A DNA stretch of 32,500 bases from Theodoxus fluviatilis (GCA_034096865.1 JAWQFJ010005694.1:1-32500), one strand, 5' to 3'; numbered from the stretch's first letter, positions 11,674 to 21,718 are shown. Numbers and translations: made by a program. Notes: generated by a model from the letters alone, not told the origin.

Positions 11674-11784
11674 TCAGAACCTGCCCTGGGTGCCATAGAC
11701 AGAGGAGGAGGAGGTCTGGGAGGATCCACCAGAGAAGTTGCCGATGCCTGCAGGCTGTGTGCCTTGTTGCATGTTGTGTACATG
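11674..11784 (-). CDS. Candidate last coding exon of a - strand gene, unidentified
   Basis: On the - strand, a tract ending CCCCTTCCTCCTTGCAG gives a strong 3' splice site immediately before 11784. Reading in phase 0 gives 36 codons, rich in Gln, Ser and Gly (HVHNMQQGTQPAGIG near the start, SSSSVYGTQGRF at the end), then TGA at 11676-11674. Third positions favour C or G. It joins in phase with the exon at 12259-12360 across a 474-bp intron. A weak donor-like CAG-GTTCTG precedes the stop, so continuation cannot be excluded. The composition suits a disordered nuclear or RNA-binding protein tail, but I cannot name the family. Confidence 0.5.
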   Translation of the reverse strand, partial: HVHNMQQGTQPAGIGNFSGGSSQTSSSSVYGTQGRF

Positions 11785-11847
11785 CTGCAAGGAGGAAGGG
11801 GAGATGTGAAGGCACATGTTGTGTACATGCTGCAAGGAGGAAGGGGA
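11771..11847 (-). repeat. 45-bp tandem duplication carrying a 3' splice site
   Basis: A 32-bp segment at 11771-11802 (ATGTTGTGTACATGCTGCAA then GGAGGAAGGGGA) recurs at 11816-11847. On the - strand this duplicates the polypyrimidine tract, the CAG and the first exon bases, giving alternative acceptors before 11784 and 11829. Use of the upstream one would add 15 in-frame codons without a stop. Confidence 0.9.
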
Positions 11848-12258
11848 ACTGTTTACATGGGACTAAAGTGTCTGGCTTTCCAATATCAAGTGTGAAAGTG
11901 AAATGGACTGTACTCAAAACATGCCCTCTGCAAAAATTCTCCCAGCAGCCAAATGTTTTGTACAAACTCATGCCAAAAACTGTTTATAACCTTGCATTTA
12001 CCATGTTGATCTACAAAATCTGCACAAAGCACACTAAATCAGACTCTCTCACTTTCCATATTCAAGTTCCTCTCCTTCATACACTGTTACTGCACAGGAA
12101 TTGGAATCAAGAAATGGCAACTTGCCACGAGATTGATAGCTGATATTCTCTATTTTCTTCAAACAGCACTTGCATCATAATGCCTGAGAGTGAAACACGC
12201 AACAAGTGCAGAAAAAGTCACTGGGGTTACTGCAGAGAGGCAGGGGAGGGGCACTTGC

Positions 12259-12360
12259 CTGGTAGTCACTGGTGACCAGAGTGGAGGAGGTGGTGGAGGC
12301 AGGCATCACGCGCACACGCTTGTTTGGAGGCTGGTGGCTGGAGGAGTCACCTCCCTGTGT
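12259..12360 (-). CDS. Candidate internal coding exon with GC donor, unidentified
   Basis: The - strand reads TCTCTCTTTGCTCTGCAG then a 102-base exon, then CAG with GCAAGTGCC: a strong acceptor and a textbook GC-type donor (CAG/GCAAGT). The exon is 34 codons in phase 0 at both ends. Its other two frames are closed. It encodes a polar, Ser/Thr/Pro-rich peptide with the basic patch PPNKRVRVMP (possible nuclear localisation signal) and the end LVTSDYQ. About three quarters of codons end in C or G, as expected for coding DNA. It is the best-supported exon here. Its downstream partner is 11674-11784 and its likely upstream partner 12513-12584. The family is not recognised. Confidence 0.55.
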
Positions 12361-12512
12361 CTGCAGAGCAAAGAGAGACCAGACATCACATGCATGTGGT
12401 GCCAGGCAGACAGGCATGCGCAGTAACACACACAAGACATATGCGGGATGCGTGGCCTCAGTAAATACCTGCAGGAACACAGACAGCCATGGGCAAACGT
12501 TGCAAGGCTTAC

Positions 12513-12584
12513 ATTGGGTGATGACAGAAGTGCAAAGGCTTCAACATCTGCCCAGATGTGAAACACTTTTGATGCCAGTGATGT
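12513..12584 (-). CDS. Candidate internal coding exon, unidentified
   Basis: On the - strand 24 codons (including KVFHIWADVEAFALLSSPN) end at CCCAAT before GTAAGC, a good donor. Phase 0 at that end matches the exon starting at 12360 across a 152-bp intron. The start is uncertain: I placed it after a CAGTAG acceptor inside a 24-bp duplication, and in-frame TAG codons lie just upstream. The peptide is plausible but short. Confidence 0.33.
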
Positions 12585-12624
12585 CTACTGAAGTACGGCC
12601 AGTAATGTCTACTGAAGTAAGGCC
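12575..12624 (+). repeat. 24-bp tandem duplication
   Basis: Two copies of CCAGTGATGTCTACTGAAGT plus ACGG or AAGG begin at 12575 and 12599. On the - strand each contains TTCAGTAG, which is both an acceptor-like AG and an in-frame TAG between two otherwise open stretches. Confidence 0.93.
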
Positions 12625-12727
12625 AAGGAAGTACTGAGGCTGGGGCGCTGGCTGATGACATGAGACCAAGCAGCTCTGGCAGTGTTGTACTCCAACACCA
12701 ATGGCAGAGACTTGATATCAGTCCTGA
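12609..12727 (-). CDS. Weak candidate exon or exon remnant
   Basis: Behind CCTTTACTACCAG on the - strand, a frame of 38 codons (DIKSLPLVLEYNTARAAW near the start) reaches a TAG at 12611-12609. The same frame resumes after two TAG codons into the candidate exon 12513-12584. This could be an exon broken by the 24-bp duplication, an alternative last exon, or chance. No convincing donor with the phase needed downstream is present. Confidence 0.22.
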
Positions 12728-12892
12728 CTGGTAGTAAAGGAAACATTAAAGTCCTTCTAGTATGAAGAGAAAGACTTACAATGTTGTTTGTGGCAAGACA
12801 AGACCGACCAAAGAAAAATCAAGCACGATGAGACCCAGAGACAAGGTGTCTGTCTAGTATGGCAAGGGGAGCGGTACATGACCTCGGTCAAG

Positions 12893-14336
12893 TGGTGTGA
12901 AGAGAATGGGACACGACTTCTGTCACTACTGGTGCCGAGAGAATGGGACACGACTTCTGTCACTACTGGTGCAGAGAGAATGGGACATAACTGCTGTCAC
13001 TACTGGTGCAGAGAGAATGGGACACGACTTCTGTCACTACTGGTGCAGAGAGAATGGGACACGACTTCTGTCACTACTGGTGCAGAGAGAATGGGACACA
13101 ACTTCTGTCACTACTGGTGCCGAGAGAATGGGACACAACTTCTGTCACTACTGGTGCCGAGAGAATGGGACACAACTTCTGTCACTACTGGTGCCGAGAG
13201 AATGGGACATAACTTCTGTCACTACTGGTGCCGAGAGAATGGGACACAACTGCTGTCATTACTGGTGCCGAGAGAATGGGACATAACTTCTGTCACTACT
13301 GGTGCCGAGAGAATGGGACATAACTGCTGTCATTACTGGTGCCGAGAGAATGGGACACAACTTCTGTCACTACTGGTGCCGAGAGAATGGGACACAACTT
13401 CTGTCACTACTGGTGCCGAGAGAATGGGACACAACTTGTCACTACTGGTGCCGAGAGAATGGGACACAACTTCTGTCACTACTGGTGCCGAGAGAATGGG
13501 ACATAACTGCTGTCATTACTGGTGCCGAGAGAATGGGACATAACTTCTGTCACTACTGGTGCCGAGAGAATGGGACATAACTGCTGTCATTACTGGTGCC
13601 GAGAGAATGGGACACAACTTCTGTCACTACTGGTGCCGAGAGAATGGGACATAACTTCTGTCATTACTGGTGCCGAGAGAATGGGACACAACTTCTGTCA
13701 CTACTGGTGCCGAGAGAATGGGACATAACTTCTGTCACTACTGGTGCCGAGAGAATGGGACATAACTTCTGTCACTACTGGTGCCGAGAGAATGGGACAC
13801 AACTTCTGTCACTACTGGTGCCGAGAGAATGGGACATAACTTCTGTCACTACTGGTGCCGAGAGAATGGGACATAACTTCTGTCACTACTGGTGCCGAGA
13901 GAATGGGACATAACCTCTGTCACTACTGGTGCCGAGAGAATGGGACATAACTTCTGTCACTACTGGTGCCGAGAGAATGGGACACGACTTCTGTCACTAC
14001 TGGTGCCGAGAGAATGGGACATAACTTCTGTCACTTCTGGTGCCGAGAGAATGGGACACAACTTCTGTCACCACTGGTGCCGAGAGAATGGGACATAACT
14101 TCTGTCACTACTGGTGCCGAGAGAATGGGACATAACTTCTGTCACTACTGGTGCCGAGAGAATGGGACATAACTTCTGTCATTACTGGTGCCGAGAGAAT
14201 GGGACATAACTTCTGTCACTACTGGTGCCGAGAGAATGGGACATAACTGCTGTCATTACTGGTGCCGAGAGAATGGGACATAACTTCTGTCACTACTGGT
14301 GCCGAGAGAATGGGACACGACTTCTGTCACCACTGC
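12893..14336 (+). repeat. 37-bp minisatellite array, about 39 copies
   Basis: The unit is GAGAGAATGGGACATAACTT then CTGTCACTACTGGTGCC. Variation is concentrated at GACATAAC / GACACAAC / GACACGAC, at TTCTG versus TGCTG, and at CACTACTGG versus CATTACTGG. The last two usually occur together (TGCTG with CATTAC), so a few unit types were copied as blocks. One unit near 13435 is 2 bp short. The 37-bp period rotates the frame, and the ATAAC variant places TAA stops, which explains short frames of MPREWDTTSV type. No gene is proposed. Confidence 0.97.
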
Positions 14337-14996
14337 TGATTGTCACATGAAGATAGAACAGGGTCCAGCAAAATGAACCCAAATATGTCACTAGGGTCAG
14401 GTGAGAAGACACACACACTGGACACTGGTCAGGGCCAGTGGTAGGGAAAACACGACAGGAAAGAGATCTGGAGATGTTGGAAGGAGCATATCAGATTTTG
14501 CTCTGAGAAAAGACAGCCGTTTATGAAGACCCGTGAGACAGGTTTAGGGAAATAGCCATGGAGGGCATGGATGACAGATTGGAATTCAGCTATTCTCCAT
14601 TCTTGCTGTGGGGGGATCTGGAAAGCAGAGCCCTTTCCACAAGTCAAGGAAAGAAGGATTTCTCCTCTGGTGGGGGACGGGAGTCAGGAGGACAAACCCA
14701 TTCCTTTCTGGATAATCACTCCAGTCCTTCGGAGCTGTGGAAGGAAGGCTGAAAGGGAAAATGGTTGGTCTAAGCGGCAAGATGGAAGCTCGAGATGAAA
14801 TAACTCTCCTGATGGTGTGGGAAAGGCCTGGGATTAGAAGGGGATGCTCCACACATTCAACATTCAAAGTCATGCCCACTCCCAACAACAAAATGAAATG
14901 TCACTTCCTTCCCTTGGTCTCTGATGCACTGGCTACCAGATGCTCAGTTCTTTTCACAGCTTTGACAATAAAAGCTCTGTAACATTTCCTGGCCAG

Positions 14997-15044
14997 ATAA
15001 TTCAACTGGACAGGAGGACATTTCACTTGAATTCAACTTCAAAG
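14997..15044 (+). CDS. Weak candidate micro-exon
   Basis: Forty-eight bases lie between CATTTCCTGGCCAG and a good donor, AAAG-GTGAGC. One frame (two bases, then NSTGQEDISLEFNFK, one base left) joins in phase to the candidate exon at 15164-15286. A second frame (IIQLDRRTFHLNSTSK) is also open. The donor lies inside the first copy of a 31-bp repeat, and the next copy reads AAAGCTGAGC and has lost it. Confidence 0.17.
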
Positions 15045-15094
15045 GTGAGCATTTCACTTGAATTCAACTTCAAAGCTGAGCATTTCACTTTCAA
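15019..15094 (+). repeat. 31-bp tandem repeat, about 2.4 copies
   Basis: CATTTCACTTGAATTCAACT then TCAAAGGTGAG begins at 15019, 15050 and 15081 (partial). The GGTGAG of copy 1 is GCTGAG in copy 2. Confidence 0.93.
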
Positions 15095-15120
15095 GCAGAA
15101 CTACGTTTGTGTCATACTGA

Positions 15121-15311
15121 TCACGGCAGTAGCAGAGCAGTTTCTCTGTTGCTGCCTCTGAAGGCTCGGTGCAAAAGCTGCTGAAAAGTTCCCACTTCAC
15201 CAAACACGTCCCCAACTACTGGAGAGTACAGCATGGAGGAACGGACCGTTCCCTTCAACGTGCCTGGCCACCGCCCTACACCGCAGGTGATGGCAATGGA
15301 GCCTGGTTTAC
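15121..15311 (-). CDS. Weak candidate terminal exon, antisense to another candidate
   Basis: The - strand has CCTGTTTGGCTTTGTAG before 15311. After two bases it reads 62 codons (KPGSIAITCGVGRWPGTLKG near the start, VVGDVFGEVGTFQQLLHRAF later) to TGA at 15123-15121. The peptide has ordinary composition, but the overlapping + strand candidate is equally good. At most one is likely real. Confidence 0.23.
15164..15286 (+). CDS. Weak candidate internal exon, antisense to another candidate
   Basis: After TTTCTCTGTTGCTGCCTCTGAAG, a 123-base stretch reads 40 codons (KLLKSSHFTKHVPNYWRVQH, then RAWPPPYTA) to CCGCAG before GTGATG. It enters and leaves in phase 1, compatible with the micro-exon ending at 15044. 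The frame stays open beyond the donor to 15408. The family is not recognised. Confidence 0.2.
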
Positions 15312-15390
15312 CTACAAAGCCAAACAGGAAGTGGTTTGGGGTGAGGGTATTGTAGATGCAACATGGCAGACGTTTCCCATGAAGACACGG

Positions 15391-15605
15391 GTGAGAGTTT
15401 TCCATTGAGATGTGAGAGACTGCCCACTGAAAACTAGACTGGGAACCAGCTGGTAGACAGTGGCTATGAAGCGACTACCTGTCGCTGGGTGTGGTGATTT
15501 ACAATTTACAAGGGGAGAGCTTTCAGAAAGGATATGCGAGATGGTTTTCCAAATGGATGGGAGAGAGTGACCACTGAAAACTGGAAAGGGAGGTTTGTGG
15601 ACAAA
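15391..15605. repeat. Degenerate ~150-bp duplication
   Basis: GAGAGACTGCCCACTGAAAACTAGACTGGG near 15411 and GAGAGAGTGACCACTGAAAA (then CTGGAAAGGGAGG) near 15562 align with nearby flanks GTTTTCCATTGAGATG and GTTTTCCAAATGGATG. The copies are about 150 bp apart and clearly diverged, hence older than the surrounding arrays. On the - strand both copies read an FSG-x-SL-x-S-x-WKT pattern. Confidence 0.6.
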
Positions 15606-16277
15606 GGTCAAGAAGTGACGACCAGGCGATGGCTGGGAGGCAAGTATCGAAGGGCCCAGGTGGTGCTGACTGGAGACAAGGGAGGTTACTGTGGACGTTG
15701 ACCATGGAGGTTGGTGATGAATGAGAAAAGGGACAGTTTACAACACAGATATGACTGACAACGGCACAGAAAGAATACAGAGGGGATGGTCGGTTCTACA
15801 GGAATGAGTGCTGGGTGCATAAAGTGCACAGAAAGACATTTTCTTGCCCAAAAGACCCAAGTATTCATACTTCAAAGCTCAATTTGGCACCAAGACAAAT
15901 TATGGTAACCAGGAAGTCAACTTTTCGAAGACAACATTTTTTTGGTCATAAACTGGACTGCTTCATCACAGAGCAAACATGTCTTGTGATGACAGGTCCT
16001 TTAAGTAGCAATGGTGTCCCTCAAAATGTAATATTACACCAAACTCAGAAAAAAATCATGACTAACACTTGGTGAAAAATTGATACTTTAAGGAATGTAC
16101 ATGAAAAATGAGTATGATTTTGATTAAATCTTTACAGGTGCTATTATGCAAAACAACTGCCACAAGTACAAGAAAAAAGTTTCAACAACGTGGGTCCTTT
16201 GAGGCATCGAAGCAGGCATTCCTGATTACCAAGGATAAAATTGGCTGGTGAAAGTGCAGGGCAGGAGGGGAATGAAG

Positions 16278-18083
16278 CTCTGACAACAGCTGTGACGACT
16301 GATTCACACAGCAGCTGCGACAACTGATTCACAGTCTACAGCTGTGACAACTGATTCACAGACTACAGCTGTGACAACTGATTCACAGACTACAGCTGTG
16401 ACAACTGATTCAGACTACAGCTGTGACCACTGATTCACAGACTACAGCTGTGATGACTGATTCACACAGCATTTGTGACAACTGATTCACAGACTACAGC
16501 TGTGACAACTGATTCACATACTACAGCTGTGACGACTGACTCACAGACTACAGCTGTGACAACTGATTCACAACTACAACTGTGACGACTGACTCACAGA
16601 CTACAGCTGTGACAACTGATTCACACACAGCAGCTGTGACCACTGATTCACAGCCTACAGCTGTGACAACTGAGTCACACACAGCAGCTGTGACAACTGA
16701 TTCACAGACAACTGATTCACACACAGCAGCTGTGACAACTGATTCACACACAACCGCTGTGACAACTGATTCACACACAGCAGCTGTGACAACTGATTCA
16801 CACACAGCAGCTGTGACAACTGATTCACACACAGCAGCTGTAACAACTGATTCACACACAGCAGCTGTGACAACTGATTCACAGACTACAGCTGTGACAA
16901 CTGATTCACACACAACAGCTGTGACCACTGATTCACAGACTACAGCTGTGACAACTGATTCACAGACTACAGCTGTGACAACTGATTCACAGACTACAGC
17001 TGTGACAACTGATTCACACACAGCAGATGTGACAACTGATTCACACACAGTCGCTGTGACAACTGATTCACAGATCACAGCTGTGACAACTGATTCACAG
17101 ACTACAGCTGTGACAACTGATTCACAGACTACAGCTGTGACAACTGATTCACACACAGCAGATGTGACAACTGATTCACACACAGTCGCTGTGACAACTG
17201 ATTCACACACAGCAGCTGTGACAACTGATTCACAGACAACAGCTGTGACAACTGATTCACAGACTACAGCTGTGACAACTCATTCGCAGATAGCAGCTGT
17301 GACAACTGATTCAGACTACAGCTGTGACAACTGATTCACAGACTACAGCGGTGACAACTGATTCACACACAACAGCTGTGACAACTGATTCACAGACTAC
17401 AGCGTGACAACTGATTCACACACAGCAGCTGTGACAACTGATTCACACACAGCAGCTGTGACAACTGATTCACACACAGCAGCTGTAACAACTGATTCAC
17501 ACACAGCAGCTGTGACAACTGATTCACAGACTACAGCTGTGACAACTGATTCACACACAACAGCTGTGACCACTGATTCACAGACTACAGCTGTGACAAC
17601 TGATTCACAGACTACAGCTGTGACAACTGATTCACAGACTACAGCTGTGACAACTGATTCACACACAGCAGATGTGACAACTGATTCACACACAGTCGCT
17701 GTGACAACTGATTCACAGACAACAGCTGTGACAACTGATTCACAGACTACAGCTGTGACAACTGATTCACAGACTACAGCTGTGACAACTGATTCACACA
17801 CAGCAGATGTGACAACTGATTCACACACAGTCGCTGTGACAACTGATTCACACACAGCAGCTGTGACAACTGATTCACAGACAACAGCTGTGACAACTGA
17901 TTCACAGACTACAGCTGTGACAACTCATTCGCAGATAGCAGCTGTGACAACTGATTCAGACTACAGCTGTGACAACTGATTCACAGACTACAGCGGTGAC
18001 AACTGATTCACAGACTACAGCTGTGACAACTGATTCTCACACAGCAGCTGTGATGACTGATTCATAAACAGCAGCTGTGACTG
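16278..18083 (+). repeat. 27-bp minisatellite, first block, about 66 copies
   Basis: The unit is CTGTGACAACTGATTCACAG then ACTACAG. The last ten bases vary as CAGACTACAG, CACACAGCAG, CACACAACAG, CAGACCACAG, or carry GATGTG or GTCGCTGTG. Within the unit, CTGTGA and TCACAG form an inverted repeat around an 8-base loop. CAGCTG and CAACTG are both E-box motifs, and TGATTCA or TGACTCA is at or near the AP-1 site. Because 27 is a multiple of three, TTDSQTTAV (+) and CESVVTAVV (-) frames stay open until a unit with a 2-bp deletion (GATTCAGACTAC) shifts into TGA. A 645-bp direct duplication covers 16841-17340 and 17486-17985. Confidence 0.97.
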
Positions 18084-18224
18084 AAAATAAAAAGGTGTGG
18101 ACAGAACCGACAATGTATTCTTTCTTGAGCCAAGATGGCCGTTTACAGGTACACGTATACTGAATTGGGAAGAGCCTCCCACCCCGGGATGTAGAGCGAA
18201 GAGTCACAAGGACGTGGCAGCTCC
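18084..18224. other. 140-bp unique island inside the 27-bp array
   Basis: Single-copy sequence interrupts the array and the same unit resumes after it. The left end holds AATAAA followed by AAGGTGTGG on the + strand. No exon, tRNA-like box or transposon terminus is visible. Confidence 0.8.
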
Positions 18225-21014
18225 GTCTCAGCTGTGACAACAGATTCACACACAGCAGCTGTGACAACAGATTCACACACAGCAGCTGTGACAACTGATT
18301 CACACACAGCAGCTGTGACAACCTAGCTGTGACAACTGATTCACACACAGCAGCTGTGACAACTGATTCACAGACTACAGCTGTGACAACAGATTCACAC
18401 ACAGCAGCTGTGACAACAGATTCACACACAGCAGCTGTGACAACAGATTCACACACAGCAGCTGTGACAATTAATTCAGACTACAGCTGTGGCAATGGAT
18501 TCACACACAGCAGCTGTGACCACTGACTCACAGACCACAGCTGTGACAACTGATTCACAGTCTACAGCTGTGACAACTGATTCACAGACTACAGCTGTGA
18601 CGACTGATTCACACACAGCAGCTGTGACCACTGACTCACAGACCACAGCTGTGACAACTGATTCACAGTCTACAGCTGTGACAACTGATTCACAGTCTAC
18701 AGCTGTGACAACTGACTCACAGACTACAGCTGTGACAACTGACTCACAGACTACAGCTGTGACAACTGATTCACACACAGCAGCTGTGACAACTGCTTCA
18801 CAGACTACAGCTGTGACAACTGATTCACAGACTACAGCTGTGACAACTGATTCACAGACCACAGCTGTGACAACTGATTCACAGACCACAGCTGTGACAA
18901 CTGATTCACAGACCACAGCTGTGACAACTGATTCACACACAGCAGCTGTGACCACTGATTCACAGACTACAGCTGTGACAACTGATTCACACACAGCAGA
19001 TGTGACAACTGATTCACACACAGTCGCTGTGACAACTGATTCACAGACTACAGCTGTGACAACTGATTCACAGACCACAGCTGTGACAACTGATTCACAC
19101 ACAGCAGCTGTGACCACTGATTCACAGACTACAGCTGTGACAACTGATTCACACACAGCAGCTGTGACAACTGATTCACAGACTACAGCTGTGACAACTG
19201 ATTCACACACAGCAGCTGTGACAACTGATTCACACACAGCAGCTGTGACAACTGATTCACAGACTACAGCTGTGACAACTGATTCACACACAGCAGCTGT
19301 GACAACTGATTCACACACAGTCGCTGTGACAACTGATTCACAGACCACAGCTGTGACAACTGATTCACAGACTACAGCTGTGACAACTGATTCACAGACT
19401 ACAGCTGTGACCACTGATTCACAGACTACAGCTGTGACAACTCATTCACAGATAGCAGCTGTGACAACTGATTCAGACTACAGCTGTGACAATTGATTCA
19501 CAGACTACAGCTGTGACAACTGATTCACAGACTACAGCTGTGACAACTGATTCACAGACTACAGCTGTGACAACTGATTAACAGACTACAGCTGTGACAA
19601 CTAATTCACAGACTACAGCTGTGATGACTGATTCAGACTACAGCTGTGACAACTGATTCACACACAGCAGCTGTGACAACTGATTCACACACAACAGCTG
19701 TGACAACTGATTCACACACAACAGCTGTGACAACTGATTCACAGACTGCAGCTGTGACAACTGATTCACAGACTGCAGCTGTGACAACAGATTCACACAC
19801 AGCAGCTGTGACAACAGATTCACACACAGCAGCTGTGACAATTAATTCAGACTACAGCTGTGACAATTGATTCACACACAGCAGCTGTGACCACTGACTC
19901 ACAGACCACAGCTGTGACAATTGATTCACACACAGCAGCTGTGACCACTGACTCACAGACCACAGCTGTGACAACTGATTCACAGTCTACAGCTGTGACA
20001 ACTGATTCACACACAGCAGCTGTGACCACTGACTCACAGACCACAACTGTGACAACTGATTCACAGTCTACAGCTGTGACAACTGATTCACAGACTACAG
20101 CTGTGACAACTGATTCACACACAGCAGCTGTGACAACTGATTCACAGACTACAGCTGTGACAACTGATTCACAGACCACAGCTGTGACAACTGATTCACA
20201 GACCACAGCTGTGACAACTGATTCACAGACCACAGCTGTGACAACTGATTCACAGTCTACAGCTGTGACAACTGATTCACAGGCTACAGCTGTGACAACT
20301 GATTCACACACAGCAGCTGTGACAACTGATTCACACACAGCAGCTGTGACAACTGACTCACAGACCACAGCTGTGACAACTGATTCACAGACTACAGCTG
20401 TGACAACTGATTCACAGACTACAGCTGTGACCACTGATTCACAGACTACAGCTGTGACAACTGATTCACACACAGCAGCTGTGACAACTGATTCACAGAC
20501 AACAGCTGTGACAACTGATTCACAGACTACAGCTGTGACAACTGATTCACAGACTACAGCTGTGACAACTGATTCAGACAACAGCTGTGACATCTGATTC
20601 ACAGACTACAGCTGTGACAACAACTGATTCACAGACTACAGCTGTGACAACTGATTCACAGACTACAGCTGTGACCACTGATTCACAAAGCATTTGTGAC
20701 AACTGATTCACACACAACAGCTGTAACAACTGATTCACAGACTGCAGCTGTGACAACTGATTCACAGACTGCAGCTGTGACAACTGATTCACAGACAACA
20801 GCTGTGACAACTGATTCACAGACAACAGCTGTGACAACTGATTCACACACAGCAGCTGTGACAACTGATTCACAACTACAACTGTGACAGCTGATTCACA
20901 GACTACAGCTGTGACAACTGATTCACAGACAACAGCTGTGACAACTGATTCACAACTACAACTGTGACAACTGATTCACAGACTACAGCTGTGACAACTG
21001 ATTCACACACAGCA
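18225..21014 (+). repeat. 27-bp minisatellite, second block, about 103 copies
   Basis: This is the same unit as in 16278-18083, with additional variants CAGTCTACAG, CAGACTGCAG and AACAGATTCAC that are common here and rare or absent in the first block, so the blocks have diverged partly independently. A copy of the frameshifting motif GATAGCAGCTG...GATTCAGACTAC recurs near 19443, related to those at 17281 and 17926. The + and - frames of 245-335 codons are repeat readings (Thr/Ser-rich or Cys/Val-rich) broken by indels and lack flanking unique coding sequence. Confidence 0.97.
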
Positions 21015-21290
21015 GGAATGCCAGAAGGCAAAACAACGGTCCTGGCACGTTGCACAAGCTGGAGGCCTAGTGCACAAGTGGGACAACTGGGGGCCACTGT
21101 ACGTATGCCTGCACCGGTGAGGGTCATTGCTCTTACTCCCTCACAGACCTCACAGCAGAAGGAATGGCGGCTTGGCTACCACTTCCCTTCATTCTAATGC
21201 CCTTGTATTTATGGACTTGCAAAATCCCAACCATGTTGAATCATGGGTTGCTAAATGTGTATTGCCATGCATAGATGGGAAAGCTAACGT
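21015..21290. other. Unique interval, no convincing gene
   Basis: A good + strand acceptor-like tract (TTGCTCTTACTCCCTCACAG) ends at about 21148. The frame behind it (SLHSNALVFMDLQNP) runs directly into the microsatellite without a donor or natural stop, so I do not call an exon. Confidence 0.5.
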
Positions 21291-21521
<231 letters not shown>

Positions 21522-21718
21522 CACACACAAACAGAAGCAAGTCAGCATGATATTCACATTGCACAGCATATCCGTTGCGGTATCAGGAGGAGGGTGGGTG
21601 TTGGGGTAGGGGGGAGAAGAGGGTGAGGATGAGAATGTCGAGTTTAATTCATGCTAACTGCAATTTGCTCCGCACATGATATGATGATCACAGTGGTGTT
21701 TGCATCTCTGCCTTACAG

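Larger units (their letters stand above)
14337..16277. other. 1.9-kb non-array interval with ambiguous coding signals
   Basis: This is the longest stretch without a high-copy array. It contains a 31-bp triplication (15019-15094), a worn duplication (15391-15605), an AATAAA at 14967-14972 on the + strand, and many short open frames on both strands. The candidate exons listed separately overlap in antisense. A - strand frame near 14586-14745, preceded by CATTTTCCCTTTCAG and CCTTCCTTCCACAG, reads DWSDYPERNGFVLLTP and ends in TGA, but has no partner. From 15700 to 16277 I see nothing beyond AT-rich single-copy sequence. Confidence 0.5.

Noticed and set aside
12757..12963. - strand exon ending in CAACATT-GTAAGT followed by a 52-bp intron to the acceptor at 12727
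   Set aside because: The donor is good and the phases can be matched, but the intron would be very short and the peptide (LWVSSCLIFLWSVLSC) runs out of the 37-bp array. Kept only as a note.
16278..21014. Origin or integration site made of hairpin iterons
   Set aside because: The inverted repeat in the 27-bp unit is real, but no replication or recombinase gene and no boundary duplication accompany it.
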